Assembly (NCBI GenBank): GCA_019671005.1
Contig: CM033745.1
Span: 20,078,921 to 20,142,920 of the forward strand
Direction of reading: 5' to 3'
DNA from: Hibiscus mutabilis
Lineage: Eukaryota; Streptophyta; Magnoliopsida; Malvales; Malvaceae
Length of the DNA: 64,000 nucleotides
The notes beneath the pieces were generated by a model. That model was not told where the DNA came from. It saw only the letters and a list, made by a program, of their open reading frames with translations, and ran no database searches. This document shows positions 56,880-64,000 of the stretch, in pieces (positions within the stretch are counted from its first letter, which is position 1; each line of letters starts with the position of its first letter). The position numbers and the translations under genes were made by a program.

Positions 56880-58346
56880 GGAATGATAGAACCATAATGG
56901 GAAGGAAGGAATGTTTGCCAGATCAGTTACCAGTGTCGGGGAAAAGGTGGGTACAAGGGTGGAAGTGTCTCAGCCAAATACTGAGGGCTTGGCTGACACT
57001 GTTACATTGATGGATCGAGCTGCAGAGGATTTGAGGCGTATGGGACTTTTTAATTCAAATACTGAATTGAATCGAAATAATGGGAAATCAGTCTGGGAAA
57101 ATCAGATAGATATTTTAATTAAGGAAGATGGAAATTGGGGAAAAGCTCAAAATCGGAGGAGCTCTGTTAGAGTGGTAACCTTAGATGAGGGAAATGAGGC
57201 ATGTGATGTCCTTCCTGATTTGATTAATAAAAGTGCCAAAGAGAAAAGATATTGCTCACTAAGTGACTTTCAGGATAAAGCCTTGTCCACGATCGAAAGA
57301 AGAAAAAAGGACAGAGCTCCCAGAAGGGAGAAAAAGAAAGCAAAAGCGCAGGAATTCTCTGAGCTTTCAGGAAGATCCTTATCCGAATCGGACCTGGTGG
57401 CACGATGGGAATCTCTGACAAAGAAAGCAAGAAAGGCTATTAAGCTTGGGGAAAAAAACTAGGGATCCAGTTTGAAGGAGATGAAAATGAGGTAATTAGG
57501 GATTTTGCAATTCTGAAAAAAAAAGCTGCTGAATTTTGTCAAGTGGGGCGCGTGGAAATGAGGATTCTAACCTGGAATGTTAGGGGGCTTGGTCAGAGTC
57601 AAAATTATCTGCAGTTAGGAAGCTTGTGTTTTCTCAAAAAGTGGAGATGTTGTTCCTGCAAGAAACAAAGAAATGATCGTGTTCAGAAGCTGAAGTACAA
57701 AAGATTTGGTATGATGATGAATATGGTCACTGTGTTTCAAATTCAGAGGGTAAATCAGGGGGCATTGTTACAATACGGAACATATCAAAGTTTGAATTAA
57801 GATCTTCAAAAATCTCTAAGAATTTTATCATGGTCACAGGAAGGTGGGTGCAAGTGGAGAAAGAGGTAATTCTAATCAACGTATACGCCCCTTGTGTGTT
57901 GTCTGCTCAAGTAGAATTATGGAAGGAGTTATTAAACATTAAAAGTTCAAGGGATGAAGAAGCGTTTATGCTGATTGGAGGTGACTTCAATTCAGTGAGA
58001 AACATGAGTGAAAAGAGTTGTTTGACTTTCAACGTGGGACGAGCAAAAGAATTTAATCATTTCATCGAAGAAGGGGAATTCATCGATCTGCCGATGCAAG
58101 GTAAAAAATTCACTTACTTCGGCATTTGTAATAGAAAGAGTAGGGTGGGCAGATTCTTGTTAGATGAAATGTGGTGTGTGTTGTTTAAGGATATTCTGCA
58201 GAAAGGGCTACCTCGAAGAGTCTCAGATCATGCTACTGTCAAACGAGAATCCAGATTGGGGTCCGATTCCGTTCAAATTCACCAACTCTTGACTCCAGAA
58301 AAAAGGTTGCAAGCAGGTGATTAAAGAGATCTTTGAAGATGGATCA
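56880..58346 (+). pseudogene. LINE retrotransposon fragment with APE-type endonuclease, cut by Copia-2
   Basis: Upstream, an ORF at 56911-57462 (183 codons) is the hydrophilic region before the endonuclease in plant L1-type LINEs, ending with a basic KKARKAIKLGEKN. The endonuclease follows in several frames: MRILTWNVRGLGQSQ (57558), FLQETK in a shifted frame (about 57650), VILINVYAPC (57869), MLIGGDFNSVRN (57968) and LPRRVSDHA (58210). These are the asparagine, glutamate, aspartate and histidine motifs of the family. At 58346 the reading is cut by the TGTTAGAG end of Copia-2. Reverse transcriptase is not in the window. Frameshifts make it inactive. Confidence 0.82.
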
Positions 58347-59854
58347 TGTTAGAGTATACCTAAAGACCAATTATGATATGATTGTAAAAGATATACTTAT
58401 TTTATTTTATTTATTAATAAGAAGTCATTATTATTATTTCAGTTTTATTTATTGTATCTATAAATAAACCGAATTATAATAAAATCCTTAAAATAATATA
58501 GTTATTCTTAAATGTCCTTTAGTCGAGATTATTATGGGCTTGGACAACAAGAATGTATTAGGATTAATATGTAGTTGATTGATGACAAAGTGCTGTCATT
58601 GACATGGAGATGTCAAATCCAATACATAAGTATGTGTTAGGGAACGACATACTAGACTGGCCCACTATGAGCATGTTTCTTGGATTATTATGTGACAGTC
58701 ACAGCATTGCTCATGGTGATAACTACATGTATGATCCTCAAACTTGAGATCATCATTACTTCAACATCATAAGTGACATATTTTGATACGGCCAAACGTG
58801 TGTCGTAACTGACTACACTATAAAGACTGATATTGGATATGTCACAATCCATGTAGCTAAATATGGTTGATCAAGATAGGATTTGTCCATCCTACATAAT
58901 AGAAGTAATATCATAGGCCACTTGATTGAGTGTGACTAGAAAATGATGGTCATGCTCGAATAAATTGATATGAGATATCATAGTTATTCGTTTATAATAG
59001 TCTACTCAAGATATCAAGAAACATTAGATGGACTATAAAAGTGTGACTAATCCATGACTTGTGTCCGATCTAGATGTGAGGACAAAAGGATGAAATACAT
59101 AAAAGAAGTTAACCACTAAAAAGGTTAAATCGAACCACGATTTCATGTAACTTAGGCAGCAATGATGTATTGCTAGATGCCACTCATTGCTTGTAATATT
59201 AGAATTGTTCTGGATATTACTGCTAACGTTACATGAACCTACGGTCACACCCTATGATTGAAACGAACAAATATCGACTAGATAGAATGTGTACAAACTT
59301 GTTGTACACGTAATTAGTGAGAAACCGAAATTGTTATAATTATTGTAATTATGGATAATTTCATTTATATATATATATATGTTAATATTTGATAAGTTAT
59401 TGTAATTATCAAATACTATTATATATATATATATATATCTAAAAGAAAACTAATTAAAGTAGAATCAAATTCTACATATTTAATTATATTTGGTTCAATA
59501 TATTGTATATTTAAAGAATATGAATTTAATTAGAATTAGGTTTTTAAATGCTATATAAAGGCATAAGGTCTAGCAGCCAACATATGTTTTATGTTTTTTG
59601 AAAATCCTCTCTAACAGTTAGAGAAAAGAAAAATTGTTCGTTTTATTCGGGTGGACTGCGTAGAGGCTGGAACGCTGTTGTGACGACTCAAATTTGATTT
59701 GGATTCTCCTATACTCGTTACGGAATTCCAAATTACTTGAGGTAACACTTTCATCCTTTATCACCCCGAATTCATCCCTTGTACATGGATCACTGGTGAA
59801 TTACGCCGGATAATTTTTCTACTGCGCCATAAGGTGTACCGGCGTTTCCCTACA
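58347..59854 (+). repeat. Copia-2 5' LTR
   Basis: 1508 bp, clearly homologous to both Copia-1 LTRs across its length, with (TA)n runs near 59366-59381 and 59421-59438. Confidence 0.92.
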
Positions 59855-59855
59855 G

Positions 59856-59868
59856 TGGTATCAGAACC
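59856..59868 (+). other. Copia-2 primer-binding site
   Basis: TGGTATCAGAACC, matching the initiator methionine tRNA site with one change, one base after the LTR. Confidence 0.8.
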
Positions 59869-60956
59869 ACTTGTACGATACGAATTCGAACTTAAATACT
59901 TAGATGATGTTTTTGTATGAGATGCATGTTTTACTTTTTCTATTTTGACGAGTATGCGATGTTTGTGCGAAAAGTAGAAATTGAATCTAGTCGCGATTTA
60001 TATGTTAATCAGTTTTAACAAATTTTTACGATCGATGGTTAAGTGTTAATCATGTGTTTGTTGCGGTAAGCTTTTGATAACCATATGTTAATAGTTGATA
60101 TGATGAACATGCGGTTAAGATAGCAGATCGTTATTGGTAGAACAATAATGGTTATTCCAGAGTGAAAAACCTTAGGGATTGAAAAATCTCAAAAATACGA
60201 TTCTTTTGATAAAAGTTATCAAATTGTGAGGTTTTCCATAGTAATTGAAGTTCCGGGTCTGCCGGACCGCGTAGGCAACAAAGGTAGTAGGAACTATTTA
60301 GGTAATTTTAATTAACAAGATAAAATATGTGTATGTTTGGATGATATTCACAATGTTTGAAATGCATGGTTATAGCCCAAATAGCCTATTTACTTTGGTT
60401 TTTTATAAATATGGCTTGCGTGTCGTGCCTTTCTTTCTTCTATTGTAATTCGCTTCTTATCTTACTTCATCGTATGTAAAACGAGTTTTTGAAAAATTAA
60501 AATATTTGCGGAGAAAGCGTGGACCAAAGGAGCAGACTGATAGGCCGACCAAAGGTGGATTAGGTGCTAGAGAAGCAAGTTCTATCTTTAGTAATTTTGG
60601 TTCTTCCATTGGCTTGGTATGAGCCACCTTAGTTTTAAGGGCTACAACCATTGCATTTATATTAACTGCTTTACATATATGTGATATAATATATGTTTTT
60701 TTAGCATGATGGTAACTGATTAGATCATAATAGAATGGTGAGATTAATATAACAAAAACCCTCCATATTTAATTAAAATTAATCATCCAATATTAGCCCT
60801 CGTTAAAACCTCGATCGGTACTGTGTAGGTTTTGCCAAAGCAAAGCACTTAGATCTATCTTGGTTAAACGCGAAGAATAAGCAAATGATATTCACTGGTT
60901 GTAATATTGGTTAAACTAGGTTGTTCTAATAAGATTAGAAACCTAAAGACTAATGA

Positions 60957-61830
60957 TTGTTCAAGAACTTCCTTGATTGGTTCCGCAATTTGAAGATTAT
61001 CCTCAAACAAGAACGAAAACTAACAGTCATCGAAGAATCTGTCCCTAAAAAGCTAGAAGATGATGCCTCTAAAGATGAAATGGAAGCTTTTGAAAAATAT
61101 TCAAGTGACATGGTAGATGTCGATTGTTTAATGCTTGCGACCATGACCTCTGAGCTTCAGAAGCAATAAGAGGACATGGTTCCCTATGAGATGGTTAAAA
61201 ATCTCAAGGAATTATATGAGGGGCAAGCTCGTCAAGAGAGGTATGATACCTCGAAGACTTTGTTTTGATGCAAAATGGTTGAGGGAACTCCAGTGGAAAC
61301 TCATGTTCTCAAAATGATATGATATATTTAGACCCTAGAAAATTTAAGCTTCCATCTAAGTGTTGAATTGGCTACTGATGTTATCCTGCAATCGTTGCCA
61401 GATAGTTTTAATCAGTTTGTTCATAATTTCAATATAAATGAAATTAACAAATCGTTGCCCCAGTTGTTTGGTTTGTTAAGAACAACAGAAAACAATATGA
61501 AAAAGGTTGGCTGCAAACCTATTCTGATGGTCCAAAAAGATAATAGAAAAGAAAAGCCCAACACCAAGGCAAAGACAAAGCCCAACAAAGGAAATGTTGC
61601 ATTGACACCCAAAAGAGGAGTTGCAAAAGAAGGAAAGTGTTTCCATTGCAACAATGCTGGATATTAGAAGAGAAACTGCCCTATCTATCTTGAGGACATC
61701 AAGAAGGTAAGAGAAAATAGATAGTCCAGATTAGGTATTTATGTTATTGATATTAATATATCAACATCTACTTCTTGGGTATTAGATACCGATTATGGTT
61801 CACACATTTGTACTTCTGTACATGGACTAA
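60957..61830 (+). pseudogene. Copia-2 gag and protease start, broken and lacking its start
   Basis: The first part of gag, including the ATG seen in Copia-1, is deleted; sequence resumes at FLDWFRNLKIILKQER. Stops interrupt it near 61168, 61328 and 61665. The zinc knuckle is broken: CFHCNNAGY is followed by a stop in place of the tryptophan. The protease motif reads LDTDYGSHIC, so the glycine of DTG is aspartate. Confidence 0.82.
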
Positions 61831-61832
61831 AA

Positions 61833-64000
61833 ATGAGTAGAAAATTGGAAAAAAGAGACGTGGACCTACGAGTGGGAAATGGAGCAAGAATTTTTGCATT
61901 AGCTATAGGAACATATACTTTGTCATTACCTAGTGGACTTATTTTAGATTTAGAGGATTGTTATTTCGTACCTAGTTTGACTAAAAACATTATTTCAATT
62001 TCTTGTTTGGACAAGATTGGTTTTGAGATTATTATTAAGAATAATAGTTGTTCTTTTTCCCTCAATAATGTTTTTATGGTACGACTCAATTAATCAATGG
62101 CCTCTACATCTTTGATCAAGACAATTACATATATAACATAAATATGAAAGGATCAAAAACAAATAACTCTAATCAAACTTATCTCTGCATTATCGCTTGG
62201 GTCATATAAGTGAGAAACACATATCAAAACTTTATAAAGATGAATTTTTGGATTCTTTTGTTCTCGAACAATTTGATATATGTGAACCTTGCTTAATGGA
62301 GTCTCTAAAAGCAGAAATCGAACATTGTTAGACATGGTTCGGTCAATGATAAGTCATGCTGATCTTCCAACTTCTTTTTGAGGACATGCGCTAGAAACAA
62401 TTGCTTTCACACTAAATCGCATTCCATCTAAATCGGTTATAAAGACTCCATATGAGATGTGGATTGGGAAGCGTCCTAGTATGTCTTTTATGAAAATTGG
62501 GGGATGCGAAGTTTATGTTAAACAACAGATGTCTACAAAACTTGAACCTAAATCTCATAAATGTAATTTCGTATAGTACCCTAAAGAAACTAAAGGATAC
62601 TATTTCTTCAATCCATTTGAGAATAAAGTGTTTGTTGCTCGAACATGAGTCTTCCTCGAGAGAAAATTTATTCTCAGAATGAGAAGTGAGAGAAATATTG
62701 AACTTGAAGAAATTCAACATCAACCACAAATTACTGAACCAGAGATTGAACAACAACAAGTTTCACAAATAGTTAAGGAACATCCAATTGTTCTTGAAAC
62801 ACAACCACTGTGAAGGTCTATCAGAGAACACAATGCGCCTGAGAGATATGGATTTCTTGTCACATTGCATGGAGATGTTCTTCTTATGGACCAAGATGAG
62901 CCTAGGACTTATCCGGAAGTAGTGAAGAGTCCATACTCTGAGAAATGGCTAGAAGCCATGAAATTCGAGATGGATTCCATGTCAGAAAACCAAGTATGGA
63001 CTTTGGTTGACCCACCCAAAGGAATTAAGCCCATAGGGTGCAAATGGGTTTTCAAAAAGAAAACCGACATGGATGGCAATATACAAACATACAAAGGGCG
63101 ATTAGTCGCTAAAGGGATTTCGTCAAATTCATGGTATAGACTATGATGAAACTCTTTCCCCTGTTGCTATGATTAAATCCATTCGGATATTGCTTGCAAA
63201 TAGCTACATATTATGATTATGAAATCTAGCAAATGAATGTCAAAACCGCTTTCCTTAATGGAAAATTGGATGATGATGTGTACATAACACAACTTGAGGG
63301 TTTTGTCAACCCAAAAGATGCCCAAAAAGTATGCAAGCTACAAATATCCATTTATGAACTGAAACAAGCTTCTCGAAGTTGGAATCTTCATTTTAATGAG
63401 GCAATCAAAGAATTTGGTTTTATTAAAAATGAAAATGAGCAATGTGTTTTCAAGAAAGCTAGTGGGAGTACTGTCACATTCTTGGTATTGTATGTGGATG
63501 ACATACTAATAATAGGAAATGACATACCTACCTTACAGTCTGTAAAGACTTGGTTAGGAAAATGTTTTTCTATGAAAAACTTGGGTGAATCAACCTGCAT
63601 ATTAGGAGTCAAGATCTATAGAGATAGGTCAAAACCAATCCTATGACTAAGTCAAAATACATACATAGGCAAAGTACTAAAAATAATTAGTATGAAAGAA
63701 TCTAAAAGAGGATTCTTACCTATGAGACATGGCATTTCGCTCTTGAAGGAAATGTATCCTTCAACGCCTCAAGAGAGAGAACGCATGAGTAAGATATCAT
63801 ATGCTTCGGCCATTGGATCTATCATGTATGCCATGCTATGTACATATCTAGATGTATCATATGCACTAAGTATGACAAGTCGATACCAAGTTGATCCCGG
63901 TGAAGGTTTAAGTATGGAGGTGAGGAAGATCTAAGTATAAAAACATCCTTAAGTACTTAAGAATAACTAAGGATACATTCTTATGTATGGAGGTGAGGAA
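61833..64000 (+). pseudogene. Copia-2 pol, broken, integrase core deleted
   Basis: The protease end (61833-62093) is followed by the integrase zinc finger, then a direct jump from CEPCLM to the GVSERRN region (near 62300). The first two catalytic aspartates are therefore lost. RT blocks: WVFKKKTDMDG (63041), MNVKTAFLNGKLDDDV (63233), YVDDILIIGND (63490). Stops lie near 62380, 62572, 62646, 62810 and 63643. The reading continues to about 63905, where the sequence is rearranged, and then into RNase H at the window edge. Confidence 0.85.

Larger units (their letters stand above)
58347..64000 (+). mobile_element. Copia-2: second copy of the Copia-1 family, truncated by the window end
   Basis: LTR 58347-59854 starts TGTTAGAG and ends CCTACA, followed by primer site TGGTATCAGAACC. 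The internal part follows Copia-1 closely but carries two internal deletions and more stops. The far LTR and the right target duplication lie beyond the window. The insertion cut a LINE. Confidence 0.92.

Noticed and set aside
1..64000. CRISPR array, rRNA, operon or prophage
   Set aside because: None seen; the repeats present are dispersed or transposon-derived and the genome is plant nuclear.

Overview
The window is plant nuclear DNA. It has AT-rich intergenic sequence, a gene split into 13 short exons with GT-AG introns, plant-specific gene families and a large load of LTR retrotransposons, LINEs, SINEs and MITEs. Gene content fits a eudicot. A rosid, perhaps Malvales, is my best guess, but the sequence alone does not prove it.

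Layout. 1-7.2 kb: promoter region and a complete 13-exon PRMT6-type protein arginine methyltransferase (+). 7.2-16.3 kb: gene-free spacer holding two SINEs with clear target-site duplications, a cluster of related MITEs, a hAT-like element and a second MITE type. 16.3-17.7 kb: an intronless ASPG2-like secreted aspartic protease (+). 19.4-22.2 kb: a broken HMGB (HMG-box) gene whose first intron is filled by a broken pentatricopeptide-repeat (PPR) gene. 22.7-24.5 kb: an intact secreted leucine-rich-repeat protein (-). 27.3-37.4 kb: a three-level nest, in which a LINE 3' remnant is split by a minus-strand solo LTR, itself split by a nearly complete 8.4-kb Ty1/copia element (Copia-1). 37.7-50.8 kb: an old 12.7-kb copia element (Copia-old), expanded from about 5.8 kb by a 1.7-kb foldback Mutator-like element and two long solo LTRs of one family. 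52.0-54.3 kb: a degenerate ACCCGAA-type repeat tract split by another minus-strand solo LTR. 55.0-56.3 kb: an intact DUF6817/TPR-like gene (-). 56.9-64 kb: a LINE cut by a second copy of the Copia-1 family (Copia-2), which runs off the window.

Four host genes look intact: the arginine methyltransferase (nuclear or cytosolic signalling and chromatin), the aspartic protease (apoplast), the LRR protein (cell surface or wall) and the DUF6817 protein (unknown role). They do not form a pathway. The neighbour pairs PRMT6-aspartic protease and HMGB-LRR match, from memory, adjacent Arabidopsis pairs, so I read them as ancestral microsynteny. I found no CRISPR, operon-like cluster, rRNA or convincing tRNA. 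The unusual content is the layered transposon record, in which insertion order can be read directly from the junctions.
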